From NCBI RefSeq assembly GCF_004664715.2, contig NC_051071.1:91938436-92002435 (forward strand): 64,000 nucleotides of DNA. The letters are read 5' to 3'. This document shows positions 33,225-44,660 of the stretch, in pieces. A program made the translations under genes and the position numbers. The notes under the pieces are model-generated. The model saw nothing but the letters and a program-made list of their open reading frames with translations. It was not told where the DNA came from and searched no databases. The stretch's first letter is position 1; every line of letters starts with the position of its first letter. Origin of the DNA: Peromyscus leucopus. Taxonomy: Eukaryota; Chordata; Mammalia; Rodentia; Cricetidae.

Positions 33225-33302
33225 ACATCTGCCATGGTGCAGATGTGGAGGTCAGAGGGCAACTTGCAGGAGTGCAGCCATGCCCTGAGCTGTCCCACCA
33301 GC
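33225..33302 (-). mobile_element. B3 SINE fragment
   Basis: 'gtggaggtcagagggcaact' and 'tgcaggagtgcagccatgcc', antisense. Confidence 0.6.
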
Positions 33303-33377
33303 CCTCCGGGGGTTTTGTGTCCATGGGGGCATTACACCCTTTCTTACCACATGGCCAGTATTTTGGTGATTTTAAAC

Positions 33378-33548
33378 TTTTTAAAATTTATTATTAATGT
33401 GTGTATCATGATGGGGTACTGTTTGTGCTGTGGCATGGGTGTGTGGGGGTCGGAGGATAAGCTGATGGACTCAGTTCTCTTCTCCCACTTTATATGGGTT
33501 TCAGGAACGGGGCTCAGATTATCAGCTGAGTCACCTTCCTGGCCCTCC
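33378..33548 (-). mobile_element. B3-type SINE
   Basis: 'ttaaaatttattattaatgt' tail, 'gatggactcagttctcttct' and 'tcagctgagtcaccttcctg', antisense. Confidence 0.8.
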
Positions 33549-33756
33549 ATGATTTATAACTGTTTACACAAGAGCGCTCCTGAGTTATATTTATCTTTTC
33601 CTCTGTTACCAACTTTTCAAATTCTTTTTTTAAAAGTTTAAGGAGTCTAGCAATAAATACAATTGGTAAAGAAAAAAATATGTATTTTACATAATTTTTA
33701 AAACTGTGATTTAAAAAGAATCACAAAACAAAATTTATTACCATTTAACCGTCTTG
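33549..33756. other. AT-rich unique DNA
   Basis: Nothing recognised. Confidence 0.35.
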
Positions 33757-33902
33757 AAGCCAAGCATAGTACAAACTATAATCCAGTATTTGGGAGATAG
33801 AGGCATAGAGGCAGGAGTATCGGGAGCCCAAGGCTAACCTTAGCTACCAAGTTTGAAGCTAGCCTGGACTACATGATACCCTGTCTCAAAAAAAAAAAAA
33901 AG
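33757..33902 (+). mobile_element. B1 SINE
   Basis: 'agccaagcatagtacaaact', 'gaagctagcctggactacat' and 'accctgtctc' before poly(A). Confidence 0.85.
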
Positions 33903-34025
33903 ATAATTTTTAAAACTATTTTGAAATATAGAGTTCTGTAGTATATATTGTATTTACATTATTGTACAGTAGGTGTCTTGTCCAGAATGGTTTTTGTCTT
34001 TTATAACTGGAACAAAACCATTGAA

Positions 34026-34823
<798 letters not shown>

Positions 34824-34945
34824 TGGGTGGACATAGTGGTGTACACCTGTAGAGCAAAGGAGGCAGAGGCATGAGGAACATGGCCAGCCTGGTCTACACA
34901 GGGAGTGCCAGGCCAGCCTGGTCTACACAGGGAGTCTCAAGCAGT
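34824..34945 (+). mobile_element. B1 SINE with near-identical 29-bp repeats
   Basis: Head 'gggtggacatagtggtgtac'. The 29-bp unit at 34882-34910 is repeated at 34911-34939 with two differences, whereas the two halves of ordinary B1 copies differ much more. Confidence 0.85.
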
Positions 34946-35295
34946 CAGGACTATTCAGCCCGCCTGAAAGCCTGATGGAACAAAGGAAAGCAGACTACAG
35001 TTTGCACCTCTTTTCACTCAGCCCTACGTTAGTGTCCCACACGTGAATACTACGAATGTGGCATCGCTTATTAAAGACAGTGCTTTTCAGCTGCTCTCAA
35101 AAGTTTATAAATATAACATGTCAGAGTTGCTCGCCGATACTAAAACATTTCCAGGGGATTTTTTTTATCAATACATTAGTAGAATATATTAGTTTTATTA
35201 TAACTTCAGTGTTTTCAGATTTACAAAGCACTAGCAATCGTATGGTCTGATTGAATCATCCCTGTACTCTTATGAGTGAAATAAATATCATAGCT
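34946..35295. other. Unique DNA
   Basis: Nothing recognised. Confidence 0.35.
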
Positions 35296-35515
35296 GAGGA
35301 TTGGTGATGCAGCTCAATTGCTAGTGCTTGCCTGGCATGCAGAAAGCCCCGGGCTCGATCCCCAGCACTGCATAAATCATGGTGCCATATATCTATAACC
35401 CAAGCTCTTAGACAGTAGAGGCAGGAGAGTCACAAGTTCAAAGTCATCCAAAGCTGCATAGCAAGTTTGAGACCAGCCTGGACTACATAAGACCCTGTCT
35501 CAAAATATATGTATA
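35296..35515 (+). mobile_element. B4-type SINE
   Basis: ID part with 'gggctcgatccccagcactg' followed by a B1 part with 'gaccagcctggactacataa' and 'gaccctgtctcaaaat'. Confidence 0.88.
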
Positions 35516-35996
35516 TTGGAAAACTGAAGTAGAAACAATTTTTCCCAAGACATATTTAATAAATAGCTAAAATTCATAGCTGAGTGATTTCTCTCCAAAT
35601 CCCTACTTCTCACTCCTTCACTGAGGGACACAATTATATTTAAACAATATTTTCGAAATGATTTTTTTCACATCTTTTAGGGTCTCTAACTAAAACGTCT
35701 TTTATAAAGAAGGGTTGGTCCCGTGGGAGAAGTTCTCGTGAGCGAGCAGTCCCAACACTGCATCCAACTGTGAAGAGCCAACATGAAAACTGCCACACCC
35801 CCAGAGGATGGGGTCAGAGGCCCCCAGAGAGAAGGTCCTGGGGTAGAGCCTGGGGCAAGCTGTTCCCAGATGCCTTCCAAGGCTCCATTGCCACCCAGAG
35901 GCCCTGTGCTTGGGGAAGAAGCAGGAACCGCAGAGTTGGCGAGCAGCCAAGTACCACTTCATGCTCCTCCTCCGCCCCTGACTCTTATTATCTCTG
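35516..35996. other. Unique DNA
   Basis: Open frames start here and run into the pyrimidine minisatellite. They are not considered coding. Confidence 0.35.
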
Positions 35997-36402
35997 CCTT
36001 TCTCCTCTTCTTCTCATCTCCTCTTCCCCTCCTCCCCATCTCCTCTCCCCCTCCTCCACATCTCCTCTCCCCCTCCTCCTCTTCCCCTCTCCTCATTTCC
36101 TCCTCTTCCCCTCCTCCCCATTTCCTCCTCTTCCCCTCCTCCCATTTCCTCCTCTTCCCTCCTCCCCATTTCCTCCTCTTCCCCTCCTCCCCATTTCCTC
36201 CTCTTCCCCTCCTCCCCATTTCCTCTTCTTTCCCTCCTCCCCATTTCCTCTTCTCCTCCTCCCCATTTCCTCTTCTTCCCTCCTCCCATTTCCTCCTCTT
36301 CCCCTCCTCCCCATTTCCTCTTCTTCCCTCCTCCCCATTTCCTCCTCTTCCCCTCCTCCCCATTTCCTCCTCTTCCCCTCCTCCCATATCCTCATCTTCT
36401 TG
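35997..36402. repeat. Polypyrimidine minisatellite
   Basis: About 400 bp of nearly pure C/T on the plus strand made of imperfect units of about 25 bp, with core 'ccatttcctcctcttcccc'. Pro/Ser/Phe-rich (plus) and Gly/Glu-rich (minus) open frames over it are by-products of the repeat. Confidence 0.97.
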
Positions 36403-36465
36403 CTAGCCTAGACCTCTTCAGAAAAGAATTTAAAATTCAATACATTGTTGTTAAGAGTTTTGAGG

Positions 36466-36823
36466 ACCAGTGGCTCCGAGGTCAGAACACTGGCCAGGTA
36501 AGCAATGACTGGCGTTCAGAGCCTCACAATCCACATGGATGCCAGTGGGTACACCCCATCTGCTGGTTTAGCTCTTGCTTCCTGAAGACAGAGAGACGAT
36601 CCCAGTGCAAGCTAGCTCTGGAGACTAGTCATCTCAGCCAGCCTTGGCTTTGATTATGAGAACTGTCTCAGAGGAATAAGGTGGAAGAGCAAGGGAGAAA
36701 GACTGCTGATCTCAACCTGGGCTCTCCCAGGAACATGTACACACAATCAGGTACACTTGTACATGCTTCCCACACTCACCCACATACACATACACACCAC
36801 AGACACATGAAAAGAAAAAAAAG
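36466..36823 (+). mobile_element. Long B3/RSINE-type composite SINE
   Basis: A B3-like head ('gtggctccgaggtcagaaca') and a B1-like middle ('tgagaactgtctcagaggaa') are followed by 'aaggtggaagagcaaggga' and a CA-rich tail. The same arrangement is seen antisense at 58325-58605. Confidence 0.65.
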
Positions 36824-37136
36824 AGGAGTTTTGAATTAAGACCACCAGACAAACTAAAAATCCTTATATCTGCCTCATGGTACATGTAAGCAACATTTTC
36901 CAAAATATTTTGAAAATTTGATAATTAAATGAATTTTTATGAAGTTACAATTAAATATGGCTGGTAAATGTGACGAATCAATCTGACATGTGGGATATTT
37001 AAGTTATAGCTAAACTCAGGAATGCATATTAGAGACTCAGAATGTCCTGTGGTTGAAAGCACAGACTTGAACATTCACCTACAGGTTTAGATTTTGATTC
37101 TGGCATTTACCAACTGAGTAACTTCCTAACAATGTT
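36824..37136. other. AT-rich unique DNA
   Basis: Nothing recognised. Confidence 0.35.
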
Positions 37137-37189
37137 TGAGCTAGTCATGGTAACAAGTGCCTATAACCCCAGCACTAGGAATTTGAAAG
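37137..37189 (+). mobile_element. B1 SINE 5' fragment
   Basis: 'gtgcctataaccccagcact' only. Confidence 0.6.

Positions 37190-37231
<42 letters not shown>
37190..37231. repeat. (GT)n microsatellite
   Basis: About 20 GT units between a B1 fragment and a minus-strand B3. Confidence 0.97.
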
Positions 37232-37233
<2 letters not shown>

Positions 37234-37515
37234 ATGTGAGAGTTGATTCTCTGCTTCTACCCTGTGGGTCCCGTACTCAGGTCATCAGGCTCGGGGGTAA
37301 GCACTTTTACCCACTGAGCTGTCTTCCGAGAGCTCACCAGCTGGCTTGACTGGCAGGCCAGCAAACGCCGCCGTGTGCACACCTGTCTCCTCCTCCCCGG
37401 CACTGGGATGGCAGAGAGCTCTGCTCACCAGGCTTTGTGGGGGCATCAGGGACCCAAACTCTGGTCCTCATGTTGTAAAGCAGGTGCTGTCTCCCCACCC
37501 TCACAACGCCATCCC
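37232..37515 (-). mobile_element. B3 and B3/RSINE-like composite SINE
   Basis: 'gtcccgtactcaggtcatca' and 'taagcacttttacccactga' are an antisense B3 head. Beyond it 'ctccccggcactgggatggc' and 'gacccaaactctggtcctca' suggest a second, longer composite element. Confidence 0.6.
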
Positions 37516-37644
37516 TTCCCTTGTAGCTCTGAGTCTTAGAGGTCAAACCCGAGACATTTAAAAGTTCAGAACACACAGGGAGGGCAAGGATCCCCTCAAA
37601 AACAAATAAACTTAATTTGCTTATTTATTCATTCTCTGGTTTTT

Positions 37645-37885
37645 CTTTTCTATTTTTCCTTCTTGTTTGTTTTTTTCTTTCTTTTTTTTTTTTTTTTTTT
37701 TTTGTTTTGTTTTGTTTTGTTTTGGTTTTTTTTTTGTTTTGTTTTGTAATTCCAGTCTGGCTTCAAACTCCCGATGTAGCTGGGATTATCCATGTGCACC
37801 ACACCTGCCTTTTGCAGTGCTCAGGGGAGAAGTCAGGCCTCCCCGCACACTGGGCAAGCACTCTAGTCCCACCCTGGTCTGACAG
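37645..37885 (-). mobile_element. B4-type SINE with expanded T-rich end
   Basis: T-rich and (gtttt)n sequence (37645-37746) precedes an antisense B1 part ('gtagctgggattatccatgt') and an ID-like end ('cactgggcaagcactctagt'). Confidence 0.7.
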
Positions 37886-38439
37886 CGAAGGTCGGCAGAT
37901 GATCAGGGAAGGCAGGAGCTGCCACGGCAGAGAGTTTGTGTCAGTTGCCTAAACAAAGACTTGAGCAAGGCCACAGTGGCATCTATTAAAGCACACAGCC
38001 ATTTCACGAAACCACATAAGAATGTTTCAAGAGGGAAGTGGGGTAGAGCATTCTGGACTCGTGGTTATTCTCCATGCTAACTAAGCCCCACATGTGGTGA
38101 ACATCTGCAAATAAATTAAATAAATAAAGTGATCCTCATGGGCTCTGCATCCAAACCCCAGGCAGCGCAGCCAGGGTCGGCACAAATGGCAGCAGCCATG
38201 TACAAGCACTCGAAAAAGCAGCGAGGGGGGAAACGTCCTCCATGTTAAAAAAAGTAAGTTGGTCAACTGGTAAATAATAGACTGAGAGTTCAAACCTTTG
38301 CCAACTTAAAAAAAAAAAGTTAACATCATAATAACTTTTCATAATGAAAATAAATACAATAAAATAAAAGGACGGTGGTGGTGTGTTTGCAGTAACAAAC
38401 AGCTGTTACCAGCTGAGTCAATTTTTCTAAGGGAAACAA
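37886..38439. other. Unique DNA
   Basis: Nothing recognised. Confidence 0.35.
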
Positions 38440-38640
38440 TCATATCTGGAAAAAAAGTACTTTATTTGGAATATTAAGAAATGCTTCATTTCAGTGCTTA
38501 CATGGCTTTTAACGGCTCCCAGGCTTCTTTCAGCAGATGAGTGGGGGCCACCAATGCTGCTGAGCTCGAGGATTCTTGAGATGACCTCACTGTGCTCTGT
38601 GAACATGTTGTCGTTTTTCAATTTGGTTACATTCCAGACC
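38440..38640 (-). other. Possible minus-strand 3' end with poly(A) signal
   Basis: Minus-strand AATAAA (plus TTTATT at 38461-38466) follows an open frame of 64 codons (38621-38427) with residues such as FTEHSEVISRILEL. It could be a last exon or 3' UTR of the minus-strand gene starting in CpG island 2, or chance. No protein family recognised. Confidence 0.2.
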
Positions 38641-38848
38641 CAGGAGTGAAAGCAAGTTTATGATCAGGGAGGAAAATAAGAAAAATATTTACATAAATTC
38701 CATAATGCAACTTTTAAAAAAACTAAAAAAAAAAAAAATCCTTTGAACTGAATATATGTGGGCACATGATCCAAATAGAGAGCAGAGATGGAATGCAGGG
38801 AAAAGTCAGAAATGATGAAGGTCACCCTCTGCAGAAGAAACAAATACA
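38641..38848. other. Unique DNA
   Basis: An acceptor-like minus-strand 'tttgtttcttctgcag' ends at about 38829. No exon can be supported beyond it. Confidence 0.3.
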
Positions 38849-38915
38849 CATGCATGCATGCACACACATGTACATACGCACGCGCACACGCATACAAAAC
38901 ACACCACGCATACTC
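38849..38915. repeat. CA/CG/GCAT-rich simple sequence
   Basis: Alternating purine-pyrimidine sequence including 'catgcatgcatgc' and 'acgcacgcgcacacgca'. Confidence 0.8.
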
Positions 38916-39126
38916 ACAAATGACCTTAGCCTTCTGAAGATGTCTTCCCAACAATGATGCATCCCAAATTCCAATTGTTAGTAACACTAGGATGTGAAGT
39001 CTCATTGAGAAGGCCTCAAATCCAAACATTAGCTAATAAGTTGACATAATTATTTAAGTGTTGTTCCGGGGCAGCAGCGTCTCCTCAGCCCTTCTCACTA
39101 CTCAAGTAAGAAAAGAAAGAAATGTC

Positions 39127-39457
39127 TGTAGTACAAATTCTAATTGGTCTTAATAAAAATCTGGAGTCAGATATCAGAGTGAAATCTGAAAGATTAGAGA
39201 AGCAGAGCAGCCAGCCACTAGAAAGACTTCCTACCTCTAAGGAATCCTCAGCCTAAAAGGGCATGAGCTCCTGTTTCCTCCCGCCTTATGTTCCTCTCTC
39301 TGCCCAGCCATATCCCTTCCTGTCTCCACCTCCACAGTGCTGGGATTGGAGGTTGTGTACCACCACTGCCTGGCCTCTATGGCTAACTAGTGGCTTAGCT
39401 CCGCACTCTGACCTTCAGGCAAGCTTTGTTTGTTAAAGCAAACAAAATATCACCACA
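39127..39457. mobile_element. Rodent LTR-like repeat, copy 1
   Basis: Runs from 'tgtagtacaaattctaattg' to 'aaacaaaatatcaccaca' with internal 'gattagagaagcagagcag' and a B1-like stretch 'acagtgctgggattggaggt'. It is related to the longer copy at 47341. I judge it LTR-like from its TG...CA ends; the family name is not known to me. Confidence 0.6.
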
Positions 39458-39556
39458 AATGCCACTGATGTTAGATCCTCTTCCTGGTCACACTTGTTGA
39501 AGAAATAGTTTATAATTCTGGGATCTAGCATGCCACCATCTCCAGTTTAGCTTAGG

Positions 39557-39767
39557 GGGCTGGAAAGATGGCTCAGAGGTTGAGAGCACTGGTTGCTCTT
39601 TCAGAGGGTCCGGGTTCGATTCCTAGCACCGACATAGCAGCTCACACCCATCTGTGACTCCAGTTCCAAAGGACCAACACCTTCTTCTGGCCTTTGAGGG
39701 TACCATGCATGCAAGTGCCATGCATACATGCAAAGAAAATACTCATACACATAAAATAATATCAAAC
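39557..39767 (+). mobile_element. B2 SINE with target-site duplication
   Basis: 'ggctggaaagatggctcaga' to 'cttcttctggcctttgaggg' and an 'acataaaataat' tail. The duplication 'ttagcttag' flanks it at 39547-39555 and 39768-39776. Confidence 0.96.
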
Positions 39768-39799
39768 TTAGCTTAGGACTCTAGTGGTATCTGAGGTTC

Positions 39800-39872
39800 C
39801 AGCCCACTATTTTGGCCCAGAATGACGTTGAAGTCTCTTGCCTCCACTTCTTCAGAGCTGGGATTACAGCCA
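39800..39872 (-). mobile_element. B1 SINE fragment
   Basis: 'cttgcctccacttcttcaga' and 'gctgggattacagcc', antisense. Confidence 0.6.
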
Positions 39873-40194
39873 AGCTGAATTTAAAATAAAGGGCTAATAA
39901 CAGCCAAGTACAGGAGATAAACTTCTATTACCAGCTCAGCCAGTAACTTAACTAGATAGCCTTAAACTCTTTGGGTCTCCTTTATGATGTATAAATAAAT
40001 TCATAATTTAGTAAGAAGAGATATAAACTTTTATCCTTGGGGAAAGTAATCACTTAACATGATAAACTTTAAATGAGCTAATAGGATGAATTGTCACACC
40101 TTTTTAGATCCAGAAAAATGGTGGTATAATATTTCTTCCATAGGTGTTCTTAGAAATCCCTAATAAAGACCTTGAAATTATCACAGCAGCATGT
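39873..40194. other. Unique DNA
   Basis: Nothing recognised. Confidence 0.35.
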
Positions 40195-40252
40195 GCCTGG
40201 GTCTTGCACATGCCGAGTACATCTTCTACCCATTAGCTATATCCTCAGCATT
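40195..40252 (-). mobile_element. ID SINE fragment
   Basis: 'cttgcacatgccgagtacat' and 'agctatatcctcagca' are an antisense ID. Confidence 0.6.
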
Positions 40253-40284
40253 AGAAATAGAATAAAGAAAGATGTGGTTAAATT

Positions 40285-40400
40285 AGGCATGGTTGTGGCA
40301 CATTCCTGTTACCTTAGCACATGGGAGACAGAAGCAGGGGGACATGAATCTGAGGCTATCTTAGAGCCACAAAGTAGGGCTCTGATTCAAAACAAAGCAA
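40285..40400 (+). mobile_element. B1 SINE, diverged
   Basis: 'aggcatggttgtggcacatt' and 'ctgaggctatcttagagcca', then an A-rich tail. Confidence 0.75.
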
Positions 40401-40595
40401 AATAAAATTAAAAGAAACAAACAAAAAAAATAAAACCAGATGTGTTTAAATGATGGCCATTTCACATTATCTATGTGCATAGAAACTCCCTGTGGGAGAA
40501 ATTTCCATCCCTTAGTTTACTTCTGTCATCTCAGAACCTTGAGCAGTGTGGAGGTACTTAAGTACTTGCTCCATTAGCTGCTAAAAGAATGATGG

Positions 40596-40706
40596 CCAGG
40601 TGGTAGTGGTGCACACCTTCCCTCTGCACTCGGGAGTCAGAGGCAGGTGAGTTCCAGGACAGGCTCCAAAAGTACACAGAGAAACCCTGTCTCAGAAAAA
40701 AAAAAA
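40596..40706 (+). mobile_element. B1 SINE with internal deletion and target-site duplication
   Basis: 'ccaggtggtagtggtgcaca' to 'agagaaaccctgtctcag'. The middle is shortened (the segment around 'gttcaaggccagcctggtct' is missing). The duplication 'aaaagaatgatgg' flanks it at 40583-40595 and 40707-40719. Confidence 0.93.
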
Positions 40707-40721
40707 AAAAGAATGATGGAT

Positions 40722-40796
40722 GGAGGGGTGTGTAGCTCAGTGGTCAGACAATTGCCCAGCTGGCTTGGAGGCCTGAGTTCCATCCAGCACTACGGA
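40722..40796 (+). mobile_element. ID-like SINE
   Basis: 'ggtgtgtagctcagtggtca' and 'cctgagttccatccagcact'. Confidence 0.7.
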
Positions 40797-41111
40797 ACTA
40801 AAAGAAATAGGTGGTGAAGATGATTCTGTCTGACGTGTTTTGAGACTTCTGTTCTAGATCCTTTGGTATAAAGAAATTAGTTTTCTGTTGCTAGACATTC
40901 TTTTCAACTTAAAGTCTGCTAGGCCAGAGGGTCTGTATTTCCCTAAATCCTGATAAGTCACTAACAGAGTTAAGATCTGTTAAAGTACTTTTTAAATTTT
41001 GTTTTATAAGTTTATCATGTAAAATTTATAGTATAAATTTAACAACAATAAGGACAGGAAAATCTATATGATAAAAGTAACTAAAAAATAAACTTCGTTT
41101 AAAAAAATGTT
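40797..41111. other. Unique DNA
   Basis: Nothing recognised. Confidence 0.35.
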
Positions 41112-41217
41112 ACTGCTGGGCATGGTAGTGCACACTCCAGCACTCTGGAGGCAAAGACAGGCTGATCTCTGTATGTTCAAGGTTAGCCTGGTCTATATAG
41201 TGAAGTCTAGGCTGTTA

Positions 41218-41268
<51 letters not shown>
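41112..41268 (+). mobile_element. B1 SINE with long poly(A)
   Basis: 'gctgggcatggtagtgcaca' and 'caaggttagcctggtctata', then about 47 A residues (41219-41266). Confidence 0.92.
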
Positions 41269-41293
41269 TACTATGTATTTCAACCAAAAGTCT

Positions 41294-41923
41294 TGTCTTG
41301 GTTCGGGTTTCTATGATTGTGATAAAACACCATAACCAAAAGCAAGTGGTGGAGGAAAGGGTTTGTTTGGCTCACACTTCCACAGCACTGTCCATCATAG
41401 AAGTCAGGACAGGAACTCAGACAGGGCAGGAACCTGGAGGCAGGAGCAGATGCAGAGGCCATGGAGGGGTGCTGCTTACTGGTTTGTTCCCATGCCTGCT
41501 CAGCCTGCTTTCTTATAGAACCAGGACCACCAGCCCAGGGATGGCACCACACACAATGGGCTGGACACTCCCCATCAGTCACTAAGAAGAAAATGCTTTA
41601 CAGCAGTGGTTCTCATCCCTCCTAATGCTGTGACCCTTTAATATTGTTCATGTTGTGATGAATAAACATAATAACATAGATTATTTTGCTGCTACTTCAT
41701 AACTGTAATTTTGCTACTATTATGAATCATTATATAAATATCTGATATACATGATATCTGACATATTCCCAAAGAGACAAAAAGACAAAGATCCCCACAG
41801 GTTGAAAACCGTTGCTCTATATTTTCCTACAGCCTGATTTTATGGAGGCATCTTCTCAGTAGAGGTTCCCTCCCCTCAAATGACTCTAGCCTGTGTCAAG
41901 CTGACACAAAACGGATCAGCACA
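41294..41923 (-). mobile_element. ERVL/MaLR-type solo LTR carrying a URR1 insertion
   Basis: Antisense reading from 'tgtcttggttcgggtttct' to 'cacaaaacggatcagcaca', almost full length, with TG...CA ends. It is split at 41604-41814 by a hAT element. No internal retroviral genes are present. Confidence 0.85.
41604..41814. mobile_element. URR1-type nonautonomous hAT transposon
   Basis: Terminal inverted repeats 'cagtggttctcatccctcc' and 'aggttgaaaaccgttg' surround the familiar 'acttcataactgtaattttg' body. The 8-bp flanks 'ctttacag' and 'ctctatat' agree at five positions, consistent with a decayed hAT target-site duplication. Confidence 0.88.
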
Positions 41924-42992
41924 TGCGTTGGCTTTTGCTTTTGCTCAAATAGCCTCTGTTTGGGCATTTCACTAAAACTATCTAGTTTGAGACTGTTGAA
42001 CTACAAATTCTATTTTGTTCAAATTATGTTCTTCTTATACACTCATCCAGAATATACAATACTGTTCTTAATTCAGGTGACTAATAAGTAGACAGTTATA
42101 CTCCAAACACCTTAAATACCTCAAACAATGAGTCTGTAAAATGTAAATGGCAGCTCACAATGAGAGGGAAAAAACATGAATAACAAAACAATTATAATCA
42201 GGGACTCAAAGTTGGAAGCGTTGATGATTTCTCTTGAACGCTTTTATTTTTGAACGTTCTCTGGTTACTTGTTTGAAATTACAGCTGCTGAGTCACAAAA
42301 TCACCTGAGACACACAAGGAAGTGGTCTGACCCTGGCTCTACACCCACAAATACACAGCAATACAACCTACTTTCTGAGTGGCAAGAAACATGTTTGTAG
42401 CAGCCTGTCTAAGGTTTACATGAGAATCTGTGTAGATACTATTCTCCCATGAGTTTGAAAGACTCTCTTTCTCTGAGACAAAAAGGACTCCTGATTTAAA
42501 ACTTCATTTGTTCATTAATCACCACAGCACTGTGTTTAAAGAAACAAAGCCCAATGTATTTACAAGGTAAAAAGTGCTGACTATGTTTACTTAAAATATG
42601 GTAGGATCAAGCATAAATGAATCACAAAAAAATAAATTTGGGTAACCATATTGCAAAAGATTAAAAACATACTCCATCTCCGTTAATAAAACTTTCAAAG
42701 GATTGTGACAAATTCTGTCAAAGCCTCAGAGGTTCCTGGTTTGGCAGTTAAAAGAGAAGAACATGAAACATTTTGTGAATTTTTTTCTTTGTAGATAATT
42801 AAACCCAAGCCACAAGCAAACAAATGTACAGATGTCCACCATATTTTCTTTGCTCCAAGGATGAGAGCCAACTATTGGAGACTTTGGATTTGGAAGAGAC
42901 ACATAGACTACAGTCCAGAGACATGTTACTGACTTTTCTCAAATCTGAGCAATTTGGTCAAGCTGAGTTCCAATGCCTTCTTGTTTGTGTGA
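41924..42992. other. Unique DNA
   Basis: About 1 kb without recognisable repeats or genes. Confidence 0.4.
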
Positions 42993-43140
42993 CTGTTTTT
43001 TGAGACAGGGTCTCACTATGTAGTTCTGGCTGGGCTGGAACTCACTACGTAGATCAGGCTGGCCTCAAACTTACAGAGATCCTCCTGCCTCTGCCTCCTG
43101 AGTGCTACGATTAAAGGTGTGGGCCACCATGCCTAATCAG
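42993..43140 (-). mobile_element. B1 SINE
   Basis: 'ttttgagacagggtctcact' to 'ttaaaggtgtgggccaccat', antisense. Confidence 0.93.
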
Positions 43141-43517
43141 CCTTTTAATCTAAAGCAATTGAGTTTAACTCCCATCTTCCTTTCAGGGAGGCCAAACACT
43201 TTCAAATAAACTGTGCATATTTTGACGGTGTGTGTGGCACTTCTGTATGCCCTGTGGACATGAATCAACACCTGGTCATCTTTTGAGCAGACATCACTCA
43301 ATGCACCTTCTCTTCATTCACAAGGCACAGGCACAGACGACTCCTGCCTGCTGGTTACTAAGACATGACTCCATTTCTCCCTGAGCCTACAAGAATTTCC
43401 ATAAGTAGAAACCAATAAGCAACATTCTCCTTCCTGGACTCAAAGAGTGAGCTTTCCCCAAGGGAGGATGGATCAGACTCAATATTATTGTTACTAGTTC
43501 TTCAGAGAACCATAGAG
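43141..43517. other. Unique DNA
   Basis: Nothing recognised. Confidence 0.35.
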
Positions 43518-43676
43518 AAAGCTGGTTTGGGGTGCTCACACCTGTAATCCTAGGATTTGGGAGGCTGAGGAAGAAGGTTCACCATAAGTTCAAGGCTAGC
43601 CTAGACTATACAGTGAGTTCTAGGCCAGCCTTGGATACAGAGTGAGACTCTGTCTCAATCAAACAAACAAACAAAA
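43518..43676 (+). mobile_element. B1 SINE with (CAAA)n tail
   Basis: 'gggtgctcacacctgtaatc' and 'tgagactctgtctcaatcaa'. Confidence 0.88.
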
Positions 43677-43681
43677 TGGTG

Positions 43682-43800
43682 GGGGAGGAAGCTAGGGAGA
43701 TGTTCAGGCACAAGCCGGAGGACTGGGGGTGCCCCCCAGCAGCCATGTGAAAAGGTGGGTGAGCAGCACAAACCTGTAATCCAGTACGGGGAGGCGGAGA
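43682..43800 (+). mobile_element. B3-like SINE, decayed
   Basis: 'gaagctagggagatgttcag' and 'cagcagccatgtgaaaaggt', then a short B1-like 'gcacaaacctgtaatccagt'. Confidence 0.45.
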
Positions 43801-44265
43801 CACCAATCTTCTGAGGGCCACCATTCAACCCACCTCACTCTAGATTGCCCCTCTCACGGCTGGTTTATCCATGAGTCATGGAGAGCCTGGACCCAGATTG
43901 CATCTCTCATCTATCAAGGCCATCTCCTCTCATTGCCACAAAGCTGCTGTGGCTCCTTTCTCCATTGCTAGGACTCCAGTTTTAGGAACTTCTGACTCTC
44001 TTGTGGATTTCTGCCATGACTTCTGTGGGTGAAACTCTTTCCCAGGGGAAAGGTAAACAAATAAATGCCCACCCTCTACAGAGCACCAAGGACAAAACAA
44101 AGTAGACTCCAAAGTCAAACCTGGAGAACCTATGAGTTTACTGGGCTTACTTGCAAAGCATGGGGCAGGGTCACTTACTGGAGCATGGGGGACCCCAAGG
44201 CACCCAAGCATTGAGACATCTCACCTAGTATGGATGATGGCTTCCCCATAGCTACTGAGATGGAT
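43801..44265. other. Unique DNA
   Basis: Nothing recognised. Confidence 0.35.
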
Positions 44266-44267
44266 AG

Positions 44268-44460
44268 CTGAATTAGTCATCGGTGTATGGCTACAAAAAG
44301 ACACCATAACGAAGGCAACTCTTACAAAAGAAAGCATTTAATTGGGGGCTGGCTTACTGTCTCGGAGGTTTAGTCTATCATCATCATCATGATGGGGAGA
44401 GCTGATCCATAGGTAGGGAAGCAGAGAGAGCATCATCAGGAGGTCTAAATTGGGGTGGGA
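44268..44460 (-). mobile_element. MaLR-type LTR, partial
   Basis: 'aaaagacaccataacgaagg', 'aaagaaagcatttaattggg' and 'ggctggcttactgtctcgga' are the antisense end of the family intact at 47947. Confidence 0.75.
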
Positions 44461-44576
44461 TGTTTGATTGGCTTCCACTAGATCAATTCCTGACCACTTC
44501 ACTGTGAGTAGCTCAGCTCATGTAGAGCTTGGGAAATATGTGTTAGGTCCCTACAGCATTTGTGGTAATGAACAAT

Positions 44577-44660
44577 TTTCTCTTCTTCTCCTCCTTCTTC
44601 TTCCTCTTCTTCTTCTTCCTCTCCCTCCTCCTCTTCTTTCTTTGGTGTTTTTTTTTTTTC
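44577..44660. repeat. Pyrimidine-rich (CTT)n tract
   Basis: TTC, CTC and TCC units, ending in the poly(T) of a minus-strand B1. Confidence 0.85.

Noticed and set aside
36000..36402. CRISPR-like regular spacing
   Set aside because: The units are contiguous imperfect repeats without unique spacers, and the host is a mammal.
35770..36411. Pro/Ser-rich and Gly/Glu-rich frames of 100-213 codons
   Set aside because: Translation of the polypyrimidine minisatellite in several frames and both strands.
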